Shown here one piece after another: positions 13,429 to 27,637 of a stretch of DNA of 64,000 nucleotides. Origin of the DNA: Lanius collurio (taxonomy: Eukaryota > Chordata > Aves > Passeriformes > Laniidae). How positions within the stretch are numbered: position 1 is the first letter of the stretch; every line of letters starts with the position of its first letter. The stretch is from the NCBI GenBank assembly GCA_020086605.1, contig JACBWW010000045.1:1553319-1617318 (forward strand). The letters are read 5' to 3'. The position numbers were made by a program, and so were the translations under genes. The notes under the pieces were generated by a model that was not told the DNA's origin, made no database searches, and saw only the letters and a program-made list of their open reading frames with translations.

Positions 13429-16400
13429 ATCTTCTAATACTGGAGTCTTGTGTCCCATGCTCTTGGTGTGCTGCAGGAGGCTCAGCAAGGAGTGTGAGCT
13501 CACTCTTCCAACCACTGTGGTGTAGCAAATGCTACAAGGGTGAATTTTCATTGTTTACAAACCCTTTGAGAATGGAGTCTGAGGAATTTCCAATGAAGTC
13601 ATCAAGGATCTCATGCATAGGATGTTCCAGACCCAACAGAAATAGGTTACCTTAGATGTTTCTATGAAACCTCAAAATCGTGTGTGGTTTTGCCTTTATC
13701 TGCAATTGCTGGCATTCATTTTCTTGAATAGTCTTGTCAGGCTTTTTGTCTCCTTTGAAATCCTGATGCATCCCAAATCCCACTCCCTCTGTGTGGCAGT
13801 GCTGTCAGAGTACTTCCTGTGGTCTTCCATTTCTTAGGGGCACCCTACCTAAATTTGTCAGGGGCTGTTGTGTGTTGTGCACAGTCAGTACAGCCTGTAC
13901 AGGTTTCTTCTTTGTGATAATATAATATTCATTCTCAACAGATGAGAGCTGCTTTGGGGGAAATAGTTAGATGGTTTTGCCTCAGTCACTTGGTTGCAAC
14001 ACTGAGTGACGTGAACACCCAGGGACAGCTCACCTTAATCTCTAATCCCTTGATTTGCTGACCAGGACAGAGAAAAGTCACGCTCTTATTTCCCTTCAAA
14101 GAAGCAAGTGAGGCAGATCGGCAGCACAAGGATGGAGCACTATTGAAAGGAGGAAGAACAAGAAAAAATGAAGAGGAAAAGAAACTCACTCTGTTCTTCT
14201 GTCAGGCCACAAGGTTAATTGAGGTGCTATGGCACTGGCTTGGATAGAAACCTTTGGCAGACCTGTCTCCAATCTCAGCTGCACCACTCGGTCTGTTGCC
14301 TTCCACTGTCCCTAGGAATTTGTATCGCTTGTTTGCTCATGGATTTGAAATTGAAAATTTACCAGTTATGTAAGAAATGAGCCAGAATGAACTCTGTAGT
14401 GTGGCCAGTGAAACAGGCACCAAGAAAGCATCTAAAAGGCATCTACCAGGCTTCCCAGGGAGAGGTTTATTCCATGTCAACCCATCCTATCCCATGCCAT
14501 TCCAAAAGCTGAAGAAAAAACCAGCATAGCCAGAAATCTGGATGACCATAACCCCCCCAATAGCCCTCCTAGCACTGACACAGCCTAGCTGAGTGTGCTG
14601 TAGAAAACATTGCTGCTCTGTGCACTGGCCAAATCGCTTTTTGAAATGACCTTTTGTTGCAAACCATGTCTGCTATGTAAAAGGAAATTAAAAATAAATA
14701 AAAGTTTGCAGTGGTTAGTTGATCAAAGCTTTAGTTTGCCCCTGTGGTCTCAGCAGAAAGCAATGTTATAGCCTCAGACTGGATGGATTTGTTTGGTGAG
14801 ATCTGATGGAAACTGATAACTTTGCATCCCTAGAAGCCAAGGAGAAAAAAGTAGATGGCTATCTGAGTTCTGCTTTTGGATATTTTCCCCACAGTGTTTT
14901 TTTTTTTTTTTTTGTAATTGTGAGATTTGACTTTCATAGGTCCATATGAGAACTTCTTAGTGGGTGTTAGGCAATATTGACTTGCATAAGAAACAAGATT
15001 AGAAATTGCATTAAATGGTGTTATAACTCTGTCTTGGGCCACTGTTCCAACATGTTTATCTTAAAAGTAGATTTAGTAATTAAAATTCAAACCGGGGTAG
15101 GTGTTGAAAAAGAATCTCAGAATGTCAGGGAGGTCAAACAACAGAGCTACATCCAAAATGCAGGGTGCCATATGGGCCAGAGGTATCTGAGTTATCCTTA
15201 AACTCAGTAGTTTGAGGGCTAAACAAAAGAAACCTCTTTCTGCAGAAATGTGCCCTGTGCCTCTTGCAGTAGGAATAGAAAGGAGAGGAGAAAACAATCC
15301 AATCCTTTTCTGAGGTGGTGTTGGATGAATTTTTTATTGAGGTTGTATGAAATGGTGATGGAAATTGAGAAGAACTCTTCCTAATGACTTGTGATATCTC
15401 TTGCATTTTCTCTTCCTGGGAATTTGAATAAGCAGTCTGTGCCTTTATTCTAGACTGGAAAGCCTTGGAGCAAGGACTGTGCACTTTTAAAAAGCATAAA
15501 GTAATTGAGCCAGTTCCACAAAACAATGATGATGCCGGAGTTTCTGTTCTAGTACATACCTGGTGGGCAGGAATGGGGGCTCTGCAGGAAAAGAAACATG
15601 AATATCTGACTCTAATGCTGGTGTCCTGGGAGTTTTTACTTGTAGTTTTGCTTTTTATCAGGAAAACCATGCTAATAAGATTCCCTGTAAGATCAAGCCA
15701 ACTTGTCTGAAAGATTCAGTAGTCCCTCATTGTCACCACCTTCCACGCTTGTACCATTGGAAAAACTTTTGCCCTGTATAGTTGCAAAAGCTAGCAAGAA
15801 TTGTGTGTGGGAAGGGAATATCTGGGTGTGTGTGGTAGGGAAAGTAATAGTTCTTGATCTCAGCCTTGTGACACTCTGAGTGTGTCAGGAAACTGAACTC
15901 TCTGACATTCTGGCTTTAATCTTTGACTGTATTCACAAACAGAAGGGAGGTGATGATTTTTTTATCTTTTAATATGGGGAGAGGAAACAGAGGGAAAGAA
16001 TAAGTGTGGAATACTGTGCAGGTGGAGGAATGGAGCTGTGTGTGTGTGTGTAAGAGACACATGCTATCCTGATGAAAGGACTCTTGCTGGCTGACAACAG
16101 GGAATACTTTCTCCAATACAAGGGATTTAGGGATCAGCACCTGATCCCTGATGAGGTCAGAGGGTCAAAGCCCAGCTAATCTAATGGAAAGCAGTGGAAA
16201 TACCCAGTCACCAAGCCTGTCAGCTCTGCCCCACAGGCAGAGGAGTGGCAGAGTCACACAGATGCACGGCAAGGGGACTGCGAAGGGAAGGGAGCTCCTG
16301 CTTCCTGCCACAACACCTCTCCCCATCCCCCAGATAAACGGGTTTGTGTTTTCAGTTCACTTTTCAGGCAATTGTTGCTTCCCCCACAAGAATGAGCAGA

Positions 16401-19400
16401 AGCTGGAAGGTACATTACCTGAGTAGCCAGAGCTGGGAGTGGATGGGCTTGTGTGTGTTGGCCCTGGGATGGAGGCACATCAGTTACAGGATAACTGAGC
16501 AAGGCAGTGCCAGCAGTGGAGACCCGTGTACAGCAGCAGCGGGCCTGTGGGAGCCACGAGTGTCTGTCTGTGTGCGAGAGGCACGTGCTAAAGGGGGACT
16601 GATACCAAGCTGCAGCTCACATCTGCATGCCCAGGGCAGGTCCATGCAGGTTCACCAGAGCTTTGGCCTGAAGCAACCAAAATTCCTATCTCAGAGCTAC
16701 ATCACTAGAGAGAATCCTGGAGAGAACAGTCTGTTCCATCCCCCATGCCCAGCACAGGCATAATGAAATGCCAGGGCTTGAACCTCAAGTCACACAACTG
16801 CAAGCAAGGAACATAACACGGGTTTTTAAAGGTAGGGAGGGCAGCCAATGAAACAGGCTCTCGAGAGAAAGTCTGTAGATTTTTCAGCATTTCAGATAAG
16901 TAAATTAGGACTGGAAGTTTTTATGAAATATTTCTAGTTCCATGAGCAGTTGTCAAACTTGAAGAGGGTTTATTAGCACTGCAAGGCAGCCTGTATCCTA
17001 ATATCATTCTGTGCAGGTGTTACTGGGACAAATTGCCATGGCTTCCATTTCAGGGATCAAACTAGATCCTAGCAGTGGCCTTCCTTAGCCTTGAAGGATA
17101 CAGGAGGGGTGTGGGAGAGGCAAGATTCAAAGGGCAGCTTGTTTAGGCAAGGACCATCCTCTTACCACAGACAGATTTTCACCACCCTTATGGGACATAT
17201 TCAGGGAATGTGATAATGGATTCACCATCACTGTGTGAATAAAGCCAGTTAGCAAAGCCCCATGGAACACTTGCAACGTATTCTGGTTCCTGTAACAGGA
17301 TGTTAATGACTGTGTTAATTAAGCACTGTGGAAGCAGTTCACACTGTCAGAGAAACAGAAAATTACAATGGCAGGATATTGAGATATTCCTGCCCACAAT
17401 GCTTTTTGTACAAGCTCTGTCACTTTGATGACATTTACCTTGTGTTTTTCTGTTTGCTAAGGAGACTGAATTTGAGGATTCTCTGAGGAGCCTCAGAGGA
17501 CCATGATGACCCAGGTGACTTAAATTTCTTTACGCAGGGTTAGCAGAAAGAAACTTCTCAACAGAAACTCTCCATGGCCAGGCATGGTTGGTCAAACAAC
17601 CACATGCATGGGTCATTATTGGGGATTTCAAACCTCACAGTCTTAGGGCAATAGGCTGAGGAAGAACAGATGTTGCCCATATCTCATGCAACAATTTGTA
17701 CCTGCATGTTTTGGAGCCAGTGGAAATAGTGTATGAGTCATTCTCAAAAGCTGTTTGGTAAAAGAAGAAAAAAAGTATTTCCCAGTATTTTACTGTCTTG
17801 ATCACTGCAAACATTTGTCCATTTTTAGAACTCATTTTTCAGTGACTATTAAGAACTCCTGCCTTGCTGCATTTCCTCTGTGGCTGTGTTTGGAGTGTGG
17901 GCTGGCTGATGTTGAGCAGGGGCAGGGAAGGCAGCAGAGTTACAACATTTGGAAATACAAAGAACCTGTGAAATCATCCATTCTTCCATCTGCCTGTCCA
18001 TATATAACATTGTGATGTTCACTTCTGAAAGTTTGCTGGATGGATTTTTCAACCACTTTCCATACAAGATAACTCCACTATCTTAAAAACTCCTTGCTAT
18101 GAAGAGTTTCTAGGTATTCCACCTTGACAGTCTTGTCTAGAAGAGAAGAAATTAATCTTCCATCCACTGGGTAATTTCAGTGCAGAGTGGCCAGGAAACA
18201 CCAATTGCCTACGTTCTTGCCCTGAGAGAGGCTCAGGAGAAGCCCTCTGAGCGCCCTCAGGGGTGGGAAGAGGTGTTAGAGAATTATGAACATGCTCCAT
18301 TTTCTATGTTATTTAATGGGCTGAAGATTCATGATTTCATCCCAGTTCACAACATTTGAGTGGTCATTTAGGAAAGGTTGAAAACTGCTGGATTTTGCTA
18401 CTGTGGGTTTCCTTTAACAGTGTCAGCACATTTCCTTGGAGCCACATCTCAGGCGTGTGTGGATGGATAGTGGAGAACGTTTTGTTTATATTTAGACTTG
18501 TTCCAGCCATGAAATTAGTAGAATAAATAAAGATAGAAGTACAAAGATTAGAGAGGTTTTAATTTGGTACAGGCGCCATTAATGGTTTATTTACTTTGTG
18601 TTCTTGGAAGTTGAGCTGTCTCTTGATAACTAAAAATGCTCCAGAATAGCTGCAGGAATCAACTGGAAGAGGAAGACAGAGCCAAAAGCAGCAGAAACCA
18701 GGTAGCCTGGGGCAGGTATAGCAGAGAGGATCAAGAGGTCATGTTGGTTTTGGGTGATGTGGATGGATATTTGCAGATCCCAGAGAGAGGAGGTCAGCCA
18801 TGAGAAGCATTGGAGGGTCTCTGATGTTGTTTTGTAGCTTATTGCCAGAGTAAAATCAAATTAAATAGTGCCATGTAGTTGGTAACAACATTGTCCTCTG
18901 GAAAATGTGTTAGAAAACACTTCCTCAGCCATGACAGGGGTTAAGATAGAATGAATTCAGCATGAGCTCTAAATGTGTACATGATTTATATGTCCTTCCC
19001 CGAGACTGAGGAATGTTTAAATATGCAGGAGTCCAGGTGAGTCAAACTGGGGATGCTTCCAGGAATTTCTTTCTGAGCTCAGGATTTCAGCCCTTACTGC
19101 TCTGGGGGGGAGGTGCAGCATTGCTTCCACTGGAGGCAGAGTGTTCACAGCATCCCAAAACATTGCAGTGAAACACCTCAAATTCATGTTCACAGGTTCT
19201 CACACCTGCACTGATGGATCTTTCCTAAACAATGGTGCTGACCTGAATAAGGCATTTTACTAAGGCAAAACCAAAATTGGTTTATCAGGTTGGTCAGTGC
19301 CTGCAGCAGATCCAAGCACTGGCTCGTGCCTGCTTTGCTGCATTTCGATGCCAGTGCACCTTCATCCTGAGTGGGAAGGAGAGGAGGCTTTCCCTACCTG

Positions 19401-21109
19401 TGCCACTGGATCGCTCCTTCACCTCTGCTTGTTTCCATGACTCAATTATCTGCCACATTCCAAGGGAAATATTTCCCCAAATAATTCAAAGGATGAAGAG
19501 CTGGTTCAAGTTTGTGAAATACTTTGTCATTCTGGTTGGAAAATCTCTGCAGAAGAGTTGATGCACAAAACAGATGGGTTTTAGAGTTGTACTACCTAAA
19601 CTCACATGACTTTTGATTTTTTTTTCCTGCGTTTATTTCTGTATTTATTGCACATATATATTACACATCAAGCTATATTTAGAAAGTCTGATGTAATCAC
19701 GCTCATGATTGTGAGACGTGATATTTTCCTGGTGCTTCATTTAATTATCATTTGCAGACAGCAGAAAGAAATGCCAGCTCAGTCCTGGGTTTAGAACAAG
19801 TTTTGCTTTTGTTTTCAGTCAAACTAACATTTTCCTCCACTTAATGTTCTCTTTTCCGAGCTTTAAGGTGAAATCAATTCAAGTTAGTTGTCAAGGCTTC
19901 TTTCCACCCATAAGGAATTCCAGAAAGCTCTTCCTATGAGACCTCGGGGTGGTGCTGGTTCTGGTATTCTTCTTTCAAGAATTAAAATATTTTCCAGCTT
20001 GACAATATAAAGGGTTGTCTGAGTACAGCTTTGAGTGCTCATGGAAACATATTGCCAGGCAGGAAGAGACCACTGGAACTCAGTGCCAGGCCCAGGACCT
20101 GGAGAACTGCAATCATGTGGAATAGCTGTGATATTTCCATTAATGTGTTAGGAGTCATTGAGTTAATTTTATCTCTGATTTACAGCTTAACCAAGGAAGA
20201 CCATGGAGAAACAGCATGAGATGTTTTAACTCAGGTGAATGCTTGGAAAACAATTAGAGCATATGCTGGGACCTTGCAGTTCTCTGGCTTTTGGATTTGC
20301 TATTCATGTGAAGACTTGTCCAATTCTTGGTGAGCACCTTGAGCTTTGAGATTTTTGCCAGAAAAATCCCAACAAAGGATTCCTTTCTCTGCAGTGTTTG
20401 TCAGCTCTCTGACAGGTAATATTCTGTCCATTCTTCTTGTCTATCTCAGAACAACCCCAAGGTGGTGATTCAGCAGTGTGTGAGATGGGAGGTTCCTTTA
20501 GACAGCCGGAGCTCTTTGCAGGTTCCAGTGAATATCCAGATCCTTGCCAAGGGCACAGTTTTCTGTTGATACTTCTCCAGTCACTTCAGTGCTGGGTTTT
20601 GACTGATTACTGCTTGCAGCCCAGAAAAAGGAGAGATTGCAATTGCCAAACAGAATTCATTAACTTAAAAGCACATGTTGATGAATCAAAGCTACACGCA
20701 ATAACTTTTTCCTAATGATGCAAATATCTTAAAACTCAAATTCCTTTTCATCATGGAACTTTTCTACCAACACTTTCCCAAGCCAATGATTGAACTCTCT
20801 CCATGGAAAGCAGTACAGCTGACATGATCAGTCCTGGGGAACTCACCACCACAAGTAATCAGCCATGGACCTGTCATTCCAGAGGTTCAGGGAGGAGGTT
20901 ATTAATGAATTTGCTCTGTACTTTGCCTGAGATTATCCTAGGTGGTTTTGGCCATCTTTCCAGCCTCCAGTTTTCCAAACTGACAAAAATCTTGGAGATA
21001 GATGTTATCTCCTGTTGCTGCTGAGACATCAGCTCCTGTTTCACTCCAACATTCAGATGGTTTTGATGCAGTGTAGAGGATATTCAGTCTTGCTGATTCT
21101 CTTTATATT
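13429..21109. other. Intergenic, mostly unique sequence
   Basis: I find no gene here. It contains a 17-T run (14897-14913), a short TG repeat (16037-16051) and a small hairpin (19696-19722). The 178-codon minus-strand open frame at 15134-15670 matches no family I know. Some of this could be ancient transposon sequence too diverged to recognise by eye. Confidence 0.45.
16037..16051. repeat. Short TG dinucleotide repeat
   Basis: Seven and a half TG units. It is below usual microsatellite length but the only clear TG run in the window. Confidence 0.85.
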
Positions 21110-21420
21110 ATAAAGGCCATAATATCTCCAAGGATGGAGCTTCCACAGCCTCTCATGGCAAGTTGTTCCAGTGTTTGATCATCCTTAAAGAAAAGAGCTT
21201 TTACTTAGGTATAAATGCACATCAGATACAAGCTCACACCTTCTCTCCATGTCCAGTCATGGAGGACAAGATGGAGACAAATGAGCAGCACTTCTCCCTT
21301 ACCCCTGTGCTGTGGCCCTGGCACCAGGCAGCTGCTCTCTTATTTTGCTTATTCACCTACCACTGCCACTAACACTAGAGACAAGATGTCAGCAGACATT
21401 TCACCAGACATCTTGAGGCA
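21110..21420 (-). repeat. Old CR1 LINE fragment
   Basis: The segment reads like a diverged reverse-complement CR1 tail: 'aatatctccaaggatggagc', 'ttccacagcctctcatggca', 'agttgttccagtgtttgatc', 'atccttaaagaaaagagctt'. These correspond to the CR1 motifs 'ctccagggatggtgactcca', 'gcagcctgttccagtgctt' and 'accctttctgtaaagaagtt'. Divergence is high, so the copy is old and its right end is uncertain. Confidence 0.65.
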
Positions 21421-24400
21421 GAAAACAAGCAGAGGAGTGAACTTCTCCAGTCTTTGAAATTAAGAAATACAGAGGCAGTTAAAAATCACCAACAACCCAA
21501 AGACAAGATGTATGGGCTTGCAGGCTTGCTATATCACTGTGATCATTTAAACAGCTTTATTTATTACCAGCATCTTGGAAGGAAAGACAAACATGTAAGC
21601 CAGAGGATGATTAAAGAGTGAGCTGGGGAAGTTTAGACTCCTTCAGAATACGTGAGTAATGAACAGCATTTATCATGTCTGTTTAAAGGCAAGCTAATAA
21701 GGACAAAGGGTAAATCTTCACCAACAATTAACTATGGGTTTGGGGTTGTGTTTGTGCCTGTGTCACCCAGCTCTCTATACTTGCTTGCCAGAACAACTCC
21801 TTTCCAAGACCATGATTTCTGCTCAAGCAGGAGGCAGATCTACAGGCAGCTGCTGTCCACAGCTGCAGGCTGTCAATACGCACAGTGTTGGCAAACACAG
21901 AGAGTTCTTCCCAAGAAAAACTTACTCCAAGCTAAATTCACTACTCTGATACCTTCTTATCTTCTGCCAGCATCAGTTCTCTCCCAAAGTCCAACCTCAA
22001 CTGCCTCTCTGCCTACCTGGAGTTTAGCTGTTTGTACAGCCCTGTGGTGCATTAAACGCTTCTTTCCCTCCAAGTCCAGATGGGGTTTGCAGAGCCAGAC
22101 TGGTTCCTTCTTTTCAGCATCACTGGGGGCTTTCACTGTGCTGCCCGAGGAGCCAGAGCTGGGACAGTGTGTGAAGGAACACAGCACATCTCTCGCTTCT
22201 GGTCACAGCTGCCCAGCAGCCCCACTGCCTCCTTGTTTGCAAAGAGTGCTCAGAACTGGGCATGGCCTGGTTGGAGAGCACAGGGAGAGAGTCTCCGGTA
22301 GAACCCTCCTGGAAGGCAAGGGACACAAACTAGAGGTGTGATGATGCACAAGTTATGTCCTTACTGTGCAGGATCACTACTCCACCTCAGTCCACTTCAA
22401 TTTCCTCACTAAATTCTTCCCCGAGAGGAAACAGTTCATAACGCTGTGTCATTTTGCACAGACAGATCTGTGTCATTGGGCACAACCTGCCCCATGTTGT
22501 TGAGGTCTGTGGCAATAACACACACTTGCACATAATTATTTTTGTCATGAGATCTCAAAGATAACTGAGATTAGTAAGCAGTTCTGGCTATGTTCAGCCA
22601 TGAAGGGTGATATCTTTACCTACATCTGAGTGGGTTTTGACAAGTGCTCTCACTCACTACAGAAGTTAGGAGTTGTCAAGGCCAGAAATAAATTATGTTG
22701 ATATGCAAACTCCTCTGCAGAGAAGTTGCAGCTCACTATGTAACATGCAAACAATAAAATAGTTTCTATAACCTGCTGCCTACCTGGCAGAGGTGAAGCC
22801 ATGAAGCCACCTGTACAAGGCACCAGCCACTGTCAGCTCTAGGGCAACATCACTCATGTTTCTACACTGCTTCACAATCTCTTTTATGTGTCAGTGTTGG
22901 TGAAGCTCCTGACCAAAATCCTTCAGTTCACATTTTAAAACCAGTGTGCACTTAGTGAGCTCTGTAGGCTGTCACCAGACAGCACAGCTGCTGCAGAAGA
23001 GCCTGGAGGTGGTGTTTCTTACAGAGGGTCAGAACCACAGAATTTGCAATTGGACTCCTCCAGAGTTCAAGCTAAGGGCTTCCTTGGCTCTCAATATGGA
23101 TTAGTTCAGAGGTGTGTGAGTTCAGTTCCCATTTGAGGCTCTGTGTTGTCCTGTATAATCTCCTCAGCAGGACTTGCTGTATGTGCTTAGACAGCAGCAA
23201 ATATTTCCCTGTCTGAATTTCTGGATTTGTTTTCACTGTTCAAACTTTGATCTACTTCTCCGACTCTGGCCATCTGTTTTCCTTTCTCTCCCTCTTTTCC
23301 TTTGATTTGCACTATTACCTACTGAATTTACAGCCTGTTTATGTTGGTCATCCGCCTCAGAACCTGTCCAGGGCTCCCATCCTCTAAGCACTTGGATGAA
23401 TCACTCTTCTTTGAAAGACTATATCTGTTGTCAGTGTTCCAAAGTAACAACCAAACTGCAAAGTTTTACTCACCCTGTTGAATTTAGTGGCCATTTTGCA
23501 GTGACTGCAATCCAGACAAATTACAGTATTTACATATTTATTTATTTGACTCCATTCCTGACCTTGGGATAGATATTGTCTGCTGTTTCTTTCAGAAGTT
23601 TAAGTGGGAATACAGTACAAAATTAGGAACTGCATTCCATATACATAATTTCCCTGACCACACTAGTATTTTTCATTTAAGGATCTGACCAGAAAGGTCT
23701 TTTGTTTGCCTCTGTAATTCCAAGTACCTCACAGGACCCTGGGGAACCATGTTCTGACTCCTGACAGGAGTACATGACCTTGGTACCTTGCTTTTTTGGT
23801 CAGCATTTTAATTCCAGTGCTGGGTCAGGCATTTGAGGATCAAAAACCTAAGGCTTTTGTCTTCAGAGCATCGATGTGATACAGAAGTAAGGATGCTGCA
23901 CTGGTGGAGGGAGTAGAAGGCCTTCTTGACCCACACTGTATTGTCAAACATCTCTTTCCTACTGTTGGTTTGTTACATGTGGCTTCTACAAGAATTCATG
24001 AGTGTGCCAGCTCTGAGCTTAGCGAAACTGCAAAGAGTTTTAGAAATGCTCCAAAGCCAAGAGAATTTTGCAACATACAACCTTTGCAAAGGAACATGGC
24101 CTTAAACTTGCATTCACTTAATTTCTTAAGCAAAAAGACAACAGAGGAAGGAGAAAATAAATCCATAATCACATCTTTGTGTAGCATAAGTGGCCCATTC
24201 CTGCCTGGTTTGACAGGGGAAAAAAGGCATTGGCTGGAATTCACTCCAGAGTCAGACAACATGAAATAGGAAACATGGACTGATTTTTAACAGCAAAGTG
24301 ATTAAACCCAGGAACAGATACCCCAACAAAGAACCAGTCTTTCATTCTTGGTGCCACATTCTCACTAGGTTTCTTTCTGGACCATGAGTTGAACTTGATA

Positions 24401-27400
24401 ATGTAAGGTCTTTCCTCAAATATGTTGAGCTCAATAGGATATACAGATTATCCCTTAAAGATTAGGATTTTATGGTTTATCATTATGAGAGCAGAATATT
24501 CTGAGTCCCAATATTTCACATTACTTAATTCAATATTAGCACTTTCTTATTTCTTGCAGGTGGACAACCACATTGCAGAAGCCTGGGCATAACTGGAGAG
24601 GGAAACAAGTTCCTGGAGCGGGCTGGGTGTTTGGGGAGCTGCGAGAGAGGACAGGAGTTCTCACAGGGTTCTGTCTCCTGCAGACTGGTGGGGTCAGTTG
24701 GGACCACCTCACTTACAGTTCTCTTCCCTTGATGTAGGTAAAAGAAAACATTTGTCTGGAGAAGAACAAGCATTCAAGTGTCTGATAAACTTTTCTGCCT
24801 ACTCCTGGCACCATCAGCTCCTGCCAAAGCATGACAGGAACTGCTCAGTTCTTCACTCTTTTATTTCCAGTTTCTGCTGAGGGCATCTCAGAACATTTCC
24901 CTGCCAATCCTCTTTTCATCCCCACTATCATGAGCTCCACAGCTGATTGAACTGCAGTTAGACTTGATCTAAGCCTATATTTAACAGCAGTGACATTTCT
25001 GCATAGGGTCCTGACTTAGAGAAGTAAATTAGTCTCAGGTCTGTGTGCAACCACCTGGCTGGGTCAGAGAGAAGGCTCGTGTGCCCAAGTCCATCATCCT
25101 TGGTAGAATTCACATCGTGGCTGACAGAAGCTGCTGCTGTACCAAACCATCCCTGGGGGTAATCTCTGTGCTCACTCTCTGCTCTCCCTGAGGTCCATGA
25201 AGCTGAAATCCAAATTTGAGTTCCTGAAGGAATACCAAATTTTCAAGAGAAATTCAGATCCTATAAGAAAATGAACATATAGGTAGGGTTAGGGTTAACA
25301 AATACATATTACATATTAAGGTCTGTGATGTGTGTGGTATGTGTACCAGCACTTGTACTTCTTTCTCCTGCTTTACATTGGCTGCTGGGAATTAGAGCAG
25401 GGATTAAGGAAGGGTGTAAAGGCTGGAAATCCTGCTCAGGAGAGACCCTGTCAAGAGATTACCATTCTTGGAATGTTCCCCTGTACAGTGTCCATGTGAG
25501 GCATCCCCAGCACTCACATGCATCTCTCACCATGGGCTGCTCCTTCTCTTGTTTATTTCCATAAAAATGTCTTTCTTGCTCCTTGGCTCCCTGTCCCTGC
25601 CTCATGGCCTTGTGGTGACTGCGGGCTGCCTTGACAGAAATCTCTGGCTGGAATGGTGTGCTTTGCCAAGGTTGTCTTTATTTAGACAAGGTTTCTGCTT
25701 TCTGAATTCTCTTGTGGGAATGGAGGGATCATAAAGCTGCACCCCACAAGTGGTGTTCAGGGGAAAGGATCTTTGATATTCCTACCTTGTTTAGTGTCTC
25801 CTCTCAGCTTTTTACAGGGAAAGCAGGAACTTCTGAGTAATTGAGCAATGTAGTAGACAATAAGGATTTTTCTGCTTTGAATATTACCATGTCTACCACT
25901 GGGGACAATCCCTGCGACCAAGATAGTCAGGGCAGCAGCTGTCTCCGAAATCCCAAGTCACTCCTTCCCAGAGCACTTGCAAAGAAGCTGTGGGTTCGGT
26001 TTTTCCTCCCTTCACTGTGCACCAGAACACAGCAGACTGCAACACAGACAGTGTAGCACTGAGTAGGGTGCTGTGTTAGTGTTCGAGGAGAGCCTCACCC
26101 AGGTCAGCCCTCCCCAGGCACTGTACCTGCAGACAGCATTTATCCAGAAGAGCTGGCACTCAGGCACAGGAAAGGTCACGAACTGGAGATTAGAGAGCAA
26201 CACAAAGCAGATTTTCCCAGGCCAGTGACAAAGCCCGGAACAGAGTTCTGGTTCCTGTTAAACTAACAACGTTTCCTGAATTTATATTAATTGGGCATAA
26301 TATACTGACCTGGGTTTAATATGAAAACTCTGTACATATTGGTAACATTTTCATGCTGGGTGTCAAGCCTAACACAAGGAGCTGAGATGTGAACCAAAGT
26401 GTATATAACAGAACACTTATTTATGTTAACTGGAAACAGAACTCAGAATTGTGATCCTACCTCTCAGTGTGGGCTGTGCAAGCTGATGAGCCTGGGCAGG
26501 AGAAGGGTCTGAGCACAGCTATCGAGTTCATTTCCCCACACAGAGGGATTTGGATGAATATTTCATCAGTTCAGAAAGGTCTTGACAAACTGGAATGTTT
26601 AAAAATACCAGTTCTTTTAAAAGAGGTCAACGTCTACTTAGAGTAGAGTAGATTTCATGAGCTCTCCACCAGGTAAAATCAGGCACTATGCCTTGTTTGG
26701 GTGCTGTGACAGTCCCCTGTGGTTCACCAAGTCTTCCTTTCAGGGAGGTGGGAAATGGCAGACTCAGACATAACAGATGGGTTTGATCAGAGAAGGATTT
26801 AAATCAGCCTAAAAATGTTGCCAATGATGCTGCCTATTTCAGATTTTAATGTGCTCAAGAGAGATATTTTGCAGTGGACAAGTAATTCCTAACTCTGGAG
26901 CAGGATCTGAACAATGGGGTAGAACTGCTGCGTCACCACTCCCCGGTGAAATGTCTGCACTCTCACATCTTGCTGAGGTGGAATTTGTGAATATCCCTGG
27001 CAGAATAAGCTTACCTGCCATGCTGATGTGATTTATGAGCCACAAATTCATCCCAGGCAATCCACAAACATGAGTGCTCATATCACTGAGGGACAAAGTT
27101 ACAGTTGTACAGTCACAGTACCTCAGAGCTGAGACTCCCCTGAAATAGATCATTTTCCCAGCTGCATGCACAAGTCAAGGTACAAGAGCTGTTTTTACCA
27201 TTAGCTTTGCTGTGACTTAGTGGTTGGACTGATTATGTACACGACTGCTTTTAAGTGCTCCTAAATTGAGGGTTGTGACATGCTGGGTGATTATTTACTG
27301 AGGGCAGACTAGACTTGGGGATATGACTCAGTGTCTCCTTATCTCTTATTCTACTCTAGAACTGGCCCCACTCAGTGTGAACCTGTGGACTTGTTTGAAA

Positions 27401-27514
27401 ACTTGAAAAATTTGAATGTCTAAACGATTGAAACACTTCACATTTCAATCCTACTGCATAGACTTGGCTGGAACCTCTGCTGAAAGATGAAGTTTACGTT
27501 CAGAATCCTGATTC
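21421..27514. other. Intergenic, no gene recognised
   Basis: About 6 kb with no identifiable exon. A 229-codon open frame at 21652-22341 contains no ATG codon and resembles nothing I know. A weak CR1-like end lies at 24380-24420. Two telomere-like hexamers at 25284-25298 are too few to matter. Confidence 0.45.
24380..24420 (+). repeat. Possible short CR1 3' end
   Basis: The stretch 'gagttgaacttgataatgta' followed by 'aggtctttcctcaaat' resembles the CR1 terminus 'ggttgaactcgatgatcttt' plus 'aaggtcttttccaacc'. Only about 40 bases match and no terminal octamers follow, so the call is tentative. Confidence 0.35.
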
Positions 27515-27637
27515 ATCCCTATGGGTGTGGCCCTTGAGGACAGGGTTTACTGGTGAACATCATGGGTTGATGGTTGGGCTTCTGGTCTTAAAGATCTTTT
27601 CCAGTCTGAACAATTCCATGATTTTGTGATTCCATGA
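27515..27637 (+). repeat. CR1 LINE 3' tail fragment
   Basis: A plus-strand CR1 end: 'gggttgatggttgggcttct', 'ggtcttaaagatcttttcca', 'gtctgaacaattccatgatt' and a final 'ttgtgattccatga', which is the pair of terminal octamer repeats typical of CR1. It is 5'-truncated and non-coding. Confidence 0.85.

Noticed and set aside
14897..14913. 17-T run as a second retrocopy tail
   Set aside because: No AATAAA lies at a suitable distance on the minus strand, and nothing transcript-like follows. It is treated as a simple homopolymer.
21652..22341. 229-codon plus-strand open frame
   Set aside because: It starts at GTG and contains no ATG at all, has no recognisable domain, and such a length is not rare enough in 64 kb to stand alone. 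It could only be an internal exon, for which there is no splice or homology support.
25284..25298. Interstitial telomere-like TAGGGT repeats
   Set aside because: Only about two and a half hexamers are present, which is expected by chance.
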